The position numbers were made by a program, and so were the translations under genes. From assembly GCA_030263535.1 (NCBI GenBank), contig SZPB01000005.1, forward strand, positions 1 through 53,888: 53,888 nucleotides of DNA, written 5' to 3'. Shown here in pieces: positions 1-8,842 of this stretch. The number at the start of each line of letters is the position of its first letter. Positions within the stretch are counted from its first letter, which is position 1. Origin of the DNA: Cytophagia bacterium CHB2 (lineage in GTDB: Bacteria; Zhuqueibacterota; Zhuqueibacteria; Zhuqueibacterales; Zhuqueibacteraceae). The notes under the pieces were generated by a model. That model saw only the letters and a list, made by a program, of their open reading frames with translations. It did no database searches and was not told the DNA's origin.

Positions 1-419
1 ATGAAGAGCGGGCGTTCTGCCGGTGGCACACGGCTCAGCATCGGGCGGTTGACTTCATCCTTCAAGCGGCGAAACAATTCGTCGGGATGGCAGCGCAAAT
101 AAATCACCAGACCCTGCGCCAGAACCGGCCAGGCGCTTTCTTGCGCCGGCGTACCGCCGCCTAGCGCAATCACGGTTTTGTGATGCGCGAGCAGGTTTTG
201 CAACAACCTCACCTCCACTCCGCGAAAATAAGGCTCACCGCGCTCCGCAAAAATTTGCTCGATCGGCATGCGTTCGTGCCGCACAATTTCTTCATCCAAG
301 TCGATGAAGCGCCAACCAAGCTGCAACGCCAGCAAGCGTCCAATCGTGCTTTTGCCGCTTCCCATGAAGCCAACCAAAAAAACGTGATTTATCGGTTTTG
401 ACGTAACCAAGCTGTCCAT
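1..419 (-). CDS. aroK: Shikimate kinase, 3' part cut by window edge
   Basis: The translation from the ATG at 419 reads as a shikimate kinase, which phosphorylates the 3-hydroxyl of shikimate with ATP in the cytoplasm (aromatic amino acid pathway). A P-loop (GFMGSGKST) lies near residue 15. It is followed by an FIDLDEEI stretch (Asp of the shikimate site), a YFRGVE segment (Arg) and the glycine-rich VIALGGGTP motif near residue 80. A YLRCHPDELFRRL segment and the start of the lid follow (NRPMLSRVPPAERP). The C-terminus is missing because the gene runs off position 1. The start codon lies inside the 3' end of aroC (31-nt overlap), which indicates translational coupling in one operon. Confidence 0.95.
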   Translation of the reverse strand, partial: MDSLVTSKPINHVFLVGFMGSGKSTIGRLLALQLGWRFIDLDEEIVRHERMPIEQIFAERGEPYFRGVEVRLLQNLLAHHKTVIALGGGTPAQESAWPVLAQGLVIYLRCHPDELFRRLKDEVNRPMLSRVPPAERPLF

Positions 420-1573
420 CGTTCGTGAATTTCCTGCATCGAGTCGCCGCCGAACTTTTCAAGCATTGCATCCGCGAGCACCAGCGCCAGCATTGCTTCG
501 CCGATGACGGCGGCAGCCGGCACGGCGCAAACATCCGAGCGTTCGATATGCGCTTCTGCTGGTTCTTTGGTATGAATGTTAACTGAATCCAGCGGCCGCA
601 TCAAGGTTGAAATCGGCTTCTTTGCGACGCGCACCACCAGCGGCTCGCCGTTGGTGATGCCGCCTTCCAAACCGCCGGCATTGTTTGACGCCCTAAAATA
701 ACCGCGTTCGTCCGAATAGTAAATTTGATCGTGAACCGCGCTGCCCCAGTTTCGCCCCGCATCAAAGCCATTGCCGATTTCGACGCCCTTGATTGCCGGA
801 ATGCTCATCATGGCTGCGGCCAAACGCGCGTCCAGCCGGCGATCCCACTGCACATGACTGCCGAGTCCCACCGGCAGATTGAGCGCGGCAACTTCGAAAA
901 TGCCGCCTACCGTATCGCGGTTTCTTTTGGCTTGATCGATAAGCGCAATCATTTGTTTCTCAGCCTCGCCATCGAGGCAGCGCACCGATGACGCTTCCGT
1001 GCGAGAGGCGATTTCCGTCAGCGGCACATCAAAATCAATCTTGCCGATATTCATAAAAGAATAACGGCTCTGCGCTTGTTGAATCTGCACAACATGACTG
1101 ATGATCCGAATATCAAAGGCTTCGAGGAATTTTCGCGCCGCCGCGCCGAGCGCCACGCGCATCGCGGTTTCACGCGCGCTGGCGCGCTCCAGCACATTGC
1201 GCAAATCATCGGTTTGATATTTGACGCCGCCGGCAAGGTCAGCATGCCCGGGCCGGGGAATTTCGACCGGCGGAATTTGGCTGGTGACGGGCGTGACCGA
1301 CATCTTGGTTTGCCAATTCTGCCAATCGCGATTCTCGATGTGCAGCGCCAGCGGCGTTCCCAAGGTTTTGCCGAAGCGCACACCGCTGAGGATTTGTGCG
1401 TAATCCTGCTCGATGCGCATGCGGCCGCCCCGGCCATAACCCTGCTGCCGGCGATGAAGCTGCTGCGCGAGATAAGCTTCATCGATTTCCAAACCGGCTG
1501 GCAAACCTTCCAATATACCGACAAGCGCCTGGCCGTGCGATTCACCGGCGGTAAAATAACGTAGGTGGCTCAT
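389..1573 (-). CDS. aroC: Chorismate synthase
   Basis: This 394-residue protein converts 5-enolpyruvylshikimate-3-phosphate to chorismate and needs reduced FMN. The N-terminus MSHLRYFTAGESHG is the family signature. It is followed by GYGRGGRMRIEQD, RPGHADLAGG, RASARETA and, near the C-terminus, STLMRPLDSVN and ERSDVCAVPAAAVIGEAM, all typical of AroC. The length is normal for the long bacterial form. I chose the ATG at 1573 because it opens directly on the conserved MSHLRYF; a GTG two codons upstream is possible. The 3' end overlaps the shikimate kinase start, so aroC-aroK form an operon. Confidence 0.97.
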   Translation of the reverse strand: MSHLRYFTAGESHGQALVGILEGLPAGLEIDEAYLAQQLHRRQQGYGRGGRMRIEQDYAQILSGVRFGKTLGTPLALHIENRDWQNWQTKMSVTPVTSQIPPVEIPRPGHADLAGGVKYQTDDLRNVLERASARETAMRVALGAAARKFLEAFDIRIISHVVQIQQAQSRYSFMNIGKIDFDVPLTEIASRTEASSVRCLDGEAEKQMIALIDQAKRNRDTVGGIFEVAALNLPVGLGSHVQWDRRLDARLAAAMMSIPAIKGVEIGNGFDAGRNWGSAVHDQIYYSDERGYFRASNNAGGLEGGITNGEPLVVRVAKKPISTLMRPLDSVNIHTKEPAEAHIERSDVCAVPAAAVIGEAMLALVLADAMLEKFGGDSMQEIHERWTAWLRQNR

Positions 1574-1631
1574 GAGCACATCAGCAATTCAACGAGTATC
1601 TGAATTTTGCGCGCGTTTTGCGCCCACCTCC

Positions 1632-1748
1632 GCCTGCGATTGAAATCGCAGGCTAAGTTTTGTAATCCGTCTGAAGGCGGATGTCGCCCAACGGTGAGAG
1701 GCGCATTCATGCGACTTTCACATCTTGGCCTGTGGATTCATCCACAGG
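1632..1748. repeat. Cluster of short palindromes in the 1574-2003 intergenic region
   Basis: The 430-nt gap between aroC and the divergent MFS gene shows no convincing coding sequence but holds three hairpins. At 1633-1652 there is a perfect 9-bp stem with a 2-nt loop (CCTGCGATT-GA-AATCGCAGG). At 1674-1691 there is a 7-bp stem with one wobble pair. At 1729-1748 there is another perfect 9-bp stem with a 2-nt loop (CCTGTGGAT-TC-ATCCACAGG). The same design recurs at 8009-8342, 18852 and 52349, which suggests a dispersed hairpin family rather than single terminators. Confidence 0.6.
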
Positions 1749-2003
1749 CACAATGCAAAATTCAGGGAGTAAACAACGTTTTTTTGGTTCGGACAAAAGT
1801 ACTGATTTGTGTTCTCGAAAGCAAGGTCGGGCTTGCGCCCGGGCATTTCCGTCACTACATTCAAACCAGCAACGAACCTGATCACCGCGTGCGTATGCTG
1901 ACTTTTTATTGCTGATCCCTGAGTTCAAAAATCAATTCATCTCCGTGAGATTGCAACACGCGGCGGAGCGACCTGCCGGCGGAACGGTCACTCAAAAAAA
2001 TTT

Positions 2004-3254
2004 ATGGCCGACACCTCAACAATCGAAACGCAACCCGACTCTTCATCCATCAAAAATTCAACGCTGCGGCCCGGCGCCGTCATTGCGCTGATTGCCTCGA
2101 TGCTGCTGGTTGGCACGAGTTTCGGCGCGGTTGCGCCGTTGGTGTCCTCCCTGCTGGAAACGCGCGGATTCAATGAATATTTTACCGGCGGCGTTTCTGC
2201 CATGCTTGCGGTGGCAATTGCAGTATTCAGTCCCGCGGTGGGCAAACTGGTGGAACGCGTCGGCTCGCAACGGATCAACTTTATTGGATTGCTTGGCCAG
2301 GCGCTCGGGTTTGCTGGGCTTGGACTCGCACTCGCCTACTATGAACCGCTGCTTTTCTTGGTGAGATTTGAGTTGGGCGCGGCGGCAAACATGACGTTCA
2401 TCGCCGCCGAGGTGGCGCTTTTGCGCGGCGTCGCCGCGGCGATTCGCGGCCGGGTGATGGCAGCTTACGGCTCGTCGCTTGCCGTCGGCTTTTCCTCAGG
2501 AGTGTTCTTTAGTGACTGGGCTTATGATCGTATCGGATTATGGTGTTTCGGCCTGGTTGCAGCGGCTGCTCTTTTCATTGCGCCGATTGCCTGGTGGGGC
2601 ATGCGCGGGGCGATTGGAAAACCCTCTCCTCACGTTGCGTCACAAAATTCAGATGTTCCTGCTTCTCCTCTTGCGTGGCGGAGCTTATGGCTCAGCCTGT
2701 TCGGCGCAATCGTGTTCGGCGCGCTCGACATGGCCATTGCCGGCACCTATCCAGTCGAGGGCCAGCGCCTTGGCTTAACGCGCAGTGAGGCCATGAATAT
2801 TGTCGGATTCACTGCTTTGGGTATGGTGTTCAGCCAACCACTTTGCGGCTGGCTTGCGGATAAATTTGGCGCACGCAAAACGTTGACTGGCATCGGCATA
2901 TTTGGAATTCTCTGCTGTATTGCTGCCGGGGTGCTAAGCCAGAGAGTTCTTGCCGGAGAAAAAATCTGGGCGACCGTGGCGTTCGTCGGCATTGGCGTGG
3001 GCGTGGGCGGCACTTATCCTGTCAGTTTAAAAATTCTCGGAGATCGCACACCAGCGGACAAATTACCCATCGCCAATGCGCGCTTTTCGATGCTCTACGG
3101 CTATGCTTCGCTGTTCGGACCCATCCTGTCGGCGTTCGCGATCGATGTGATGGAGTCATTCGGCTATCTCGGCTGGGCGGTGCCGGGCTTATCCGGCGTG
3201 ACCATGGCGATCTTGCTGGCGTTGGTGATGTGGGATCGAAAATTAAATTCATGA
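2004..3254 (+). CDS. MFS transporter
   Basis: This 416-residue protein has about twelve hydrophobic segments in two halves, separated by a hydrophilic stretch near residues 205-220. This is the usual major facilitator architecture. The loop between helices 2 and 3 has a GKLVERVGSQR motif and the equivalent loop in the second half reads GWLADKFGARKTL, both variants of the MFS GxLaDrxGrkxx signature. The many small and glycine residues (IGVGVGGTYPVSLKILGDRTP) resemble drug/metabolite proton antiporters, but the substrate cannot be read from the sequence. It stands alone on the plus strand, divergent from aroC. Confidence 0.85.
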   Translation: MADTSTIETQPDSSSIKNSTLRPGAVIALIASMLLVGTSFGAVAPLVSSLLETRGFNEYFTGGVSAMLAVAIAVFSPAVGKLVERVGSQRINFIGLLGQALGFAGLGLALAYYEPLLFLVRFELGAAANMTFIAAEVALLRGVAAAIRGRVMAAYGSSLAVGFSSGVFFSDWAYDRIGLWCFGLVAAAALFIAPIAWWGMRGAIGKPSPHVASQNSDVPASPLAWRSLWLSLFGAIVFGALDMAIAGTYPVEGQRLGLTRSEAMNIVGFTALGMVFSQPLCGWLADKFGARKTLTGIGIFGILCCIAAGVLSQRVLAGEKIWATVAFVGIGVGVGGTYPVSLKILGDRTPADKLPIANARFSMLYGYASLFGPILSAFAIDVMESFGYLGWAVPGLSGVTMAILLALVMWDRKLNS

Positions 3255-3271
3255 CGGCTGTCAAGCCCAGT

Positions 3272-3526
3272 TTAACGCGCTGTTTCCAGCGCAGCCGCAG
3301 AGCCCGATTTCTCGTGCACACCAGGCTGTTGCAGAATGTCCTGAATATCCTGGAGCATGCCTTCGATCTCGTCCGGGTAAGCGCCGAAATCCTCCTCCAG
3401 GCGCTTGGGAGAGACATGCGCCATCACGAATTCCAAGCATTGCTGATAAAGCTCAAGCTCGGACTCGGATACTTCCACATCGAAGAGCAGAACGTCCGCA
3501 ATTTCTTTTTGCCTTTGCAGTTTCAT
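3272..3526 (-). CDS. Small acidic hypothetical protein
   Basis: This 84-residue protein is soluble and acidic, with predicted helices (LLFDVEVSESELELYQQCLEFVMAHVSPKRLEEDFGAYPDEIEGMLQDIQDILQQ, in parts) and no signal peptide or membrane segment. The ATG at 3526 is preceded by a GAGAG ribosome site at 3534-3538 with a 6-nt spacer, so a TTG two codons upstream is less likely. It follows another small reading frame (3555-3814) on the same strand, and the two may be co-transcribed. I do not recognise the family. Confidence 0.6.
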   Translation of the reverse strand: MKLQRQKEIADVLLFDVEVSESELELYQQCLEFVMAHVSPKRLEEDFGAYPDEIEGMLQDIQDILQQPGVHEKSGSAAALETAR

Positions 3527-3554
3527 GATCAACTCTCAAATTTTGATAAAATTT

Positions 3555-3814
3555 TTACGGCAGTTTTTGCCAAAAGCCCTTTTTCACTTTTCGTTCGCGC
3601 GTTTGCTTGGTTGTTCTAAAACTCATGAGATGCTTTTCACCCTCAAAGATGTGTGTACGGCCATTGCTGCCGATATAAATTATGCGTCCGTCTCTTTGTA
3701 GATACGTTTCGACAGGTTTTTCTTTGTCTTGGAAAGCTTGAAGCGTTGGCCGATCACCGCTACGATGGCGTTCTTGCCCATGAATTGTGCGGCTCTTCTT
3801 TTTTCACCCGCCAT
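3555..3814 (-). pseudogene. Two overlapping small frames; possible frameshifted small gene
   Basis: A very strong ribosome site (GAGGAGGAAAG) precedes an ATG at 3814. The frame opened there gives a basic 44-residue peptide (MAGEKRRAAQFMGKNAIVAV...) that stops at 3680. A second frame is open from 3803 to a stop at 3555 without a standard start. Its later part (PVETYLQRDGRIIYIGSN, then GRTHIFEGEKHLMSF, RTTKQTRERKVKKG) looks more like real protein than the first frame's tail. The simplest reading is one gene of about 80 residues that changes frame around 3745-3755, through mutation, sequencing error or programmed shift. Two overlapping genes are the alternative. The family is not recognised. Confidence 0.4.
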
Positions 3815-4075
3815 GTCTTTCCTCCTCAATTCAGCGCTGCATAAGTATAAGAAAACTGTTCATACATAGCAATAGGCCATTTGTGAGATTACTTCACGCC
3901 ACGACCGGGCGGTTTCGCTATTTGTGGAGAAACAACCTTGACTTCTTGTTAAAATCCTCTTCGCCATCGCCCGTCGCTTGCCGGTATAATCTCACAGTGC
4001 AAGCAGCACCTAACAGGGTCTTCTCAAGCTCCAAAATCATCGATGGATGTGAAACGGCTTTGGCGGTGAATTTCC

Positions 4076-7000
4076 ATGTTTGCAGAATCATTTCGAAATG
4101 GCGCGGCAAAAGCGCTGATGGCGGGCATTGGCATGCTTTCCACCTTGCCAACTGCGGATGCGCCGGCGCAACCGCGTGAGTTCAAATTCGAGCATGTTTC
4201 GGTCGAGCTGGGCTTATCGCAATGCTCGGTCGGCGCCATTTTTCAAGATCGCCAAGGCTTCCTCTGGTTCGGCACCGCAGACGGACTGAACCGTTACGAT
4301 GGCTACAGCTTTAAGCATTACAAGCACGATCCCGGCAACAGCAATAGTCTCTCGCACAACAACGTGTCGGCAATCGCAGAAGATCGGGAGGGGATGCTGT
4401 GGTTCGGTACGGTTGAAGCAGGACTCAACAAATTCGACCGCAAGAGCGGCACGTTCACGCGCTATCGGAATAATCCTGCCGATTCCTCCAGTCTTTCGGG
4501 TGATCATATATCAAATCTTTGTCTTGACGCCAACGGCGTGCTTTGGATCGGCACCTTTGATGGTTTAAATTCCTTCAATCCCGAAACGGAGACATTCGCT
4601 CGTTACCGGCACGATCCGCAAAATCCGCAGAGCCTGAGCCATCCCTATGTCCGGCGCATTTATGAAGATCGCGCGGGCACACTCTGGATTATTGCCGGGT
4701 GGATATTGCACAAGTTTGATCGCGCCGCCGGTTCTTTCAGGCGTTATGATTTTGGTCTGCGCAAGACGGACGATGGCGTAATGGCGCTTCACGAAGACAG
4801 CCGAGGCACTTTTTGGCTGGGCACCGCGCGCAGTGGGTTGATGATTTTTGATCGCAACAATGAGCAGGTCACACATCATTTTCAACATGACCCTCGCGAT
4901 TCCAACTCGCTGTTGGATGATGAAGTCGTGGCGATTTGTGAAGACGTTACCGGCGCATTGTGGCTGGCCAACCGCGGCGGTGTGAGCCGGTATGATCGCG
5001 CCACCGGCAGGCTTTCGCGCTTCCGCTACGATCCGAAAAATCCTGCCAACATCAGTTTTGGCAATTGCATCAGAATCAATCGCGACCGTTCCGGCTTGAT
5101 GTGGTTTGCCACCGATGGCAGCGGCTTGAGCAAACTCGATCCGCGCCCGCCCAAATTCGCGCATCTCAAACATGAGTTGGGTAATCGCAACAGCCTCAGC
5201 CTGGGCCTGCCGAAAGCAATCTGGGAAGATCACGAAGGCGATTTGTGGATCGGCATGATCAGCTCCGGCGTCAACCGCGTCAATCGCCGCAGCGGAGAAA
5301 TCACCCGTTATTCACATGATCCCACCGATCCACGGACGCTAAACGCGACCGACGTCGTAGCAATTTATGAAGATCGTGAAGGAATCCTGTGGTTGGGAAG
5401 CCAGGGCTTGAATCGCTTCGATCGTGAACATGAAACCTTTGCAAATCCGCACAACGACGAAGGCCGGCGCCTGGCCCTGCCCCGACATACTGCTGATGCG
5501 ATCTGCCAGGATCAAGAGGGCAAGATTTGGGTCGGCGGCAATGCCTTGAGCATGTATGACAAGCAAACCCTGCAAACCATCACCTACGAGCATCAACCGG
5601 ATGATCCCGCCAGCTTGAGCAGCATACCCGTGACCGTTGTTTATCAAGACCGGCAGGGCATTACGTGGGCCGGCACGCAACGCGGCTTGAACAAATTCAA
5701 TCGCGCCAGCCAAAACTTCACACACTATTTTCACGAGCCTGCGAACCCGAACAGTCTGAGCAACGACTACATCAAAAGCATTTTTGAAGATCGCGACGGC
5801 AATCTTTGGATTGGCACAACCGATGGTTTAAACAAGCTCGATCCCGAGAGAAAAACGTTTACGCGCTATCATGAAAAAGAGGGGCTACCCAACACCTTTA
5901 TTTACGGCATTCTGGGCGATGATAATGGCAATCTCTGGTTGAGTACCAATGGTGGCATTTCGAAACTTGATCCCGTCTCCGGAAAATTCCGCAACTACGC
6001 CTTGAAGGACGGCCTGCAATCACGCGAGTTCAACACCGGCGCGTATCATCGCAGCAAACGAACCGGCGAAATGTTTTTCGGCGGCATCAATGGCGTCAAT
6101 ATTTTTCATCCGGATTCGGTGAAAGACAGCTCGTTCCTGCCGCCGATCGTGTTGACGGATTTCAAAAAATTCGATCTGCCGGTGAAGCTCGACATTGATA
6201 TCGCCAATGCCACCAAGCTCAAACTCGATTATGAGGAGAACGTCTTCTCCTTCGAGTTTGCCGCATTGGATTATACGCATCCGGAGCATAATCAATACGC
6301 CTATATGCTGGAGGGCTTTGACAAAGATTGGGTGTATTGCGGCGACCGCCGCTTTGCGCGTTACACCAACCTCAATCCCGGCGACTATACCTTTCGTGTC
6401 AAAGGCACAAATCACGACGGCGTGTGGAATGAGGCGGGCGCGGCGCTCACCCTCACCATTGTGCCGCCGTTTTGGATGACGTGGTGGTTCAAAATATTAA
6501 CGGGCGCAAGCGCCCTAGCCGCGGCTGCCGGCGCAGCGAAATATATTTCGGTGCGGAAATTCCAACGGCGTTTGGAAGCGATCGAGCGCCAGCAGGCCTT
6601 AAGCCGCGAACGCGAGCGCATCTCCAAAGACATGCACGATGAGTTGGGCGCGAACTTGACCAAAATCGCCATTCTCGGCGAGTTGGCGCAGCAAAATTTG
6701 GCCAATCCCCAAAAACTGCGCACCGACTTGCAGAAGATCTCCGCCACCGCGCGCGCCACCATCGACAGCATGAGCGAGATTATCTGGGCGATCAATCCGA
6801 AGAACAACTCGCTCGACAATCTGGCGGCATATCTGCGCAAATGCGCGGCAGATTGCTTCGAGCTGGCGGCGATAAACTATCGCCTGCATTTTCCGGAGGC
6901 CGTGCCCGGCCATCCGATTTCTGCGGAGTTCCGCCGCCATGTTTTTTTGGTGGTGAAAGAGGCGATTCACAACGTGGTCAAGCATGCCAGGGCAACGGAA

Positions 7001-7207
7001 GCCGAGCTGCAGCTCAACTCCCATGATCATACGCTCGAAATTTTTATCCGGGACAATGGACGAGGCTTTGCACCGGAGACCGTCAATGGCTGCGGCAACG
7101 GCTTGTGCAACATGAGCAAGCGCATGGTGGATATCGGCGGCGAATTCGCGATTCAATCACAGCCGAACGGAGGAACGCAGGTGAGGATTTGGGCGAAGAT
7201 CAATTGA
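4076..7207 (+). CDS. Two-propeller sensor histidine kinase (Reg_prop, Y_Y_Y, HisKA_3)
   Basis: This 1043-residue hybrid-type sensor has an N-terminal export signal (ALMAGIGMLSTLPTADAPAQ), then about fourteen repeats of the two-component regulator propeller type (D.xG.lWiGT..GLn.fd) covering roughly residues 35-690. That is enough for two seven-bladed propellers. A Y_Y_Y domain follows (AYMLEGFDKDWVYCG, NLNPGDYTFRVKGTN), then one transmembrane helix near 795-815. The HisKA_3 dimerisation domain has the phospho-acceptor His854 in KDMHDELGANL. The HATPase domain has an N-box (KEAIHNVVKHA), DNGRGF and GNGLCNM. The sensor part should be periplasmic and the kinase cytoplasmic. It lies next to a NarL-type response regulator, the expected partner. 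The start is the ATG at 4076; no clear ribosome site is visible. Confidence 0.93.
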   Translation: MFAESFRNGAAKALMAGIGMLSTLPTADAPAQPREFKFEHVSVELGLSQCSVGAIFQDRQGFLWFGTADGLNRYDGYSFKHYKHDPGNSNSLSHNNVSAIAEDREGMLWFGTVEAGLNKFDRKSGTFTRYRNNPADSSSLSGDHISNLCLDANGVLWIGTFDGLNSFNPETETFARYRHDPQNPQSLSHPYVRRIYEDRAGTLWIIAGWILHKFDRAAGSFRRYDFGLRKTDDGVMALHEDSRGTFWLGTARSGLMIFDRNNEQVTHHFQHDPRDSNSLLDDEVVAICEDVTGALWLANRGGVSRYDRATGRLSRFRYDPKNPANISFGNCIRINRDRSGLMWFATDGSGLSKLDPRPPKFAHLKHELGNRNSLSLGLPKAIWEDHEGDLWIGMISSGVNRVNRRSGEITRYSHDPTDPRTLNATDVVAIYEDREGILWLGSQGLNRFDREHETFANPHNDEGRRLALPRHTADAICQDQEGKIWVGGNALSMYDKQTLQTITYEHQPDDPASLSSIPVTVVYQDRQGITWAGTQRGLNKFNRASQNFTHYFHEPANPNSLSNDYIKSIFEDRDGNLWIGTTDGLNKLDPERKTFTRYHEKEGLPNTFIYGILGDDNGNLWLSTNGGISKLDPVSGKFRNYALKDGLQSREFNTGAYHRSKRTGEMFFGGINGVNIFHPDSVKDSSFLPPIVLTDFKKFDLPVKLDIDIANATKLKLDYEENVFSFEFAALDYTHPEHNQYAYMLEGFDKDWVYCGDRRFARYTNLNPGDYTFRVKGTNHDGVWNEAGAALTLTIVPPFWMTWWFKILTGASALAAAAGAAKYISVRKFQRRLEAIERQQALSRERERISKDMHDELGANLTKIAILGELAQQNLANPQKLRTDLQKISATARATIDSMSEIIWAINPKNNSLDNLAAYLRKCAADCFELAAINYRLHFPEAVPGHPISAEFRRHVFLVVKEAIHNVVKHARATEAELQLNSHDHTLEIFIRDNGRGFAPETVNGCGNGLCNMSKRMVDIGGEFAIQSQPNGGTQVRIWAKIN

Positions 7208-7356
7208 TTTCGGTCAAATCCAATGCCGTCACGGCGACTCGTGCGCGGCAACCTCCCTACTACTTTCGTGTGATTGATCGGCAGCGCAATCTTTCTATTT
7301 TTGAAGTCACCCGGATGCAAACAGTTGTGCCTGAATCGTCATTTGTGCACAGTCAT

Positions 7357-7983
7357 ATGCCCATCAACGTCGCCATCGTCGAAGATATCGACGACATTCG
7401 CAACGGCCTGGCCTATCTCATCAACGGCTCTGAGGGTTTTCGCTGCGTGGCCAAGTGCAGCAGCGCTGAAGCCGCTTTGGAGGAGTTAGCGGCTCAGGAG
7501 GCGGATGTCGTCTTGATGGATATCGAGCTGCCGGGCATGTCCGGCATCGAGTGCATTCGCCGCCTCAAGTCGGATTTTCCCGAATTGCAGATCATGATGC
7601 TCACGATTTACGAAGACGACGACAAAATCTTTGATTCCCTGATGGCCGGCGCCAGCGGATATATTCTGAAAAAGACGCAACCTGCCAAGCTGTTGGAGGC
7701 CATTCAAGACCTGCACAACGGCGGCTCACCCATGTCCAGCCAAATCGCGCGCAGAGTTGTGCAAATCTTTCAACAGATGCGAGCGCCCGCAAAGGAAATG
7801 GAACATCTCTCCAGGCGCGAGCAGGAAATTCTGAGCTATCTCGCCAAGGGATTTTTGTATAAAGAAATCGCAACAACTCTCGGCATCAGCGTCGAAACCG
7901 TGCGTACCCACCTGCATAAAATTTACGAGAAGCTGCACGTGCATAACCGCACCGAAGCGGTGTTGAAGTATTTGCAGAAGTGA
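7357..7983 (+). CDS. NarL/FixJ-family response regulator
   Basis: The protein has 208 residues from this start. The receiver domain begins INVAIVEDIDDIRNG (acidic pocket), carries the phospho-acceptor Asp55 in VVLMDIELPGMSG, the conserved Thr in MMLTIYED and the Lys in YILKKT. A LuxR-type helix-turn-helix follows: LSRREQEILSYLAKG, YKEIATTLGISVETVRTHL. It is the likely partner of the sensor kinase directly upstream and would act as a DNA-binding transcription factor. The reading frame stays open upstream, and an ATG at 7315 is an alternative start. I prefer 7357 because it opens straight on the receiver fold and gives the usual length. Confidence 0.92.
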   Translation: MPINVAIVEDIDDIRNGLAYLINGSEGFRCVAKCSSAEAALEELAAQEADVVLMDIELPGMSGIECIRRLKSDFPELQIMMLTIYEDDDKIFDSLMAGASGYILKKTQPAKLLEAIQDLHNGGSPMSSQIARRVVQIFQQMRAPAKEMEHLSRREQEILSYLAKGFLYKEIATTLGISVETVRTHLHKIYEKLHVHNRTEAVLKYLQK

Positions 7984-8008
7984 GGGTTGTCGTCACGCTT
8001 TTTGTTTG

Positions 8009-8342
8009 TAGTTGCGCCTTCAGGCGCCCCAACTATGCTTTTCAAAAGCAGCCAAGTGCCCCTCCTCTTTCCCCCCTCGGTCAAAAATACAACGTTCGTG
8101 TGATTGAATCTCCAAGTGATTTCACTTACATTGCGCCAGCAACTTCGCAGGGAATCTTCGTGATCGCAACGCCACGGTTGCGTTGTTGGGTGACCCATAA
8201 ACACATCTCGAAACGCCACGACTGAAGTCCCGGGGGTAAGTGGCGTTTCGAGTTTTGAATCAATACTGCGGCATTCGCGAAAAGATCATATGAGTTCTGA
8301 CATTCAAGTTCGATAAGGTTCAGCCACGGCTTGGCCGTGGCT
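8009..8342. repeat. Three hairpins between convergent genes (7984-8404)
   Basis: This 421-nt stretch between the convergent response regulator and thioesterase genes has no convincing gene. It holds three hairpins. At 8009-8035 an inner GCGCC-TTCA-GGCGC stem is enclosed by TAGTTG/CAACTA. At 8207-8252 there is a perfect 13-bp inverted repeat (CTCGAAACGCCAC and its complement) with a 20-nt loop that itself contains GACT-GA-AGTC. At 8324-8342 there is an 8-bp stem (GCCACGGC-TTG-GCCGTGGC). They may terminate transcription from both sides and belong to the same family as the palindromes near 1632 and 52349. Confidence 0.6.
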
Positions 8343-8404
8343 TGACCATAGTGGATGCCGTGGCCGAGCAAGCCGGAATTACCGATCTTGACTGTCAAAA
8401 TTCA

Positions 8405-8842
8405 CTAAAACCTCCTCCCCTCCAGCGCTTCGATTTTTTTTCGAATCTCCTCCGGCAACAGCGTCTTGCGGTTTTCGCGATAGTCGAACGCCACCAACTC
8501 TGCCGTGCCTTCAGCGGAGACTTTTTGCAGTTTGCGGCTCACCAGGCAAATTTCCATGGTAAAACGATCTTCTTTGATTTCAGAAATGCGCGTGCCCACC
8601 GTCACGGTGTCCGGATAGGTCAAGGCTTTGCGATAGCGGCATTGCGTGTGTGCGAGAATCGGGCCGACGCCGGTTTTTGCCATGATTTCGTTAAAACCAA
8701 TGCGCTCGAAATAAGCCATGCGGCCGCATTCGAAATAGCGAAAATAGACGATATTGTTCACATGTTGAAAAGCGTCCATCTCGCCCCAGGCAACGGGAAT
8801 TTCGATGATGACGGGATAGTTCTCGAGGAGGTTGCGTTCCAT
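8405..8842 (-). CDS. Acyl-CoA thioesterase, 4-hydroxybenzoyl-CoA/YbgC hot-dog family
   Basis: This 145-residue protein fits the single hot-dog fold of the 4HBT/YbgC thioesterases. The N-terminal strand is followed by VAWGEMDAFQHVNNIVYFRYFE. This matches the family's catalytic motif, with the Asp after GEM and the HVNN stretch. QCRYRKALTYPDTVTVGTRI follows as the central strand pair. It should hydrolyse a short or aromatic acyl-CoA in the cytoplasm. Its ATG lies at the base next to the last base of the reverse transcriptase stop codon (8843), so the two genes touch without a gap and are probably co-transcribed. Whether this link has meaning for the DGR is unknown; it may simply be the resident gene next to which the element landed. 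Confidence 0.85.
   Translation of the reverse strand: MERNLLENYPVIIEIPVAWGEMDAFQHVNNIVYFRYFECGRMAYFERIGFNEIMAKTGVGPILAHTQCRYRKALTYPDTVTVGTRISEIKEDRFTMEICLVSRKLQKVSAEGTAELVAFDYRENRKTLLPEEIRKKIEALEGRRF

Noticed and set aside
1607-1915. Plus-strand 102-codon frame in the aroC-MFS gap
   Set aside because: Composition is not protein-like, there is no ribosome site, and it runs through three palindromes.
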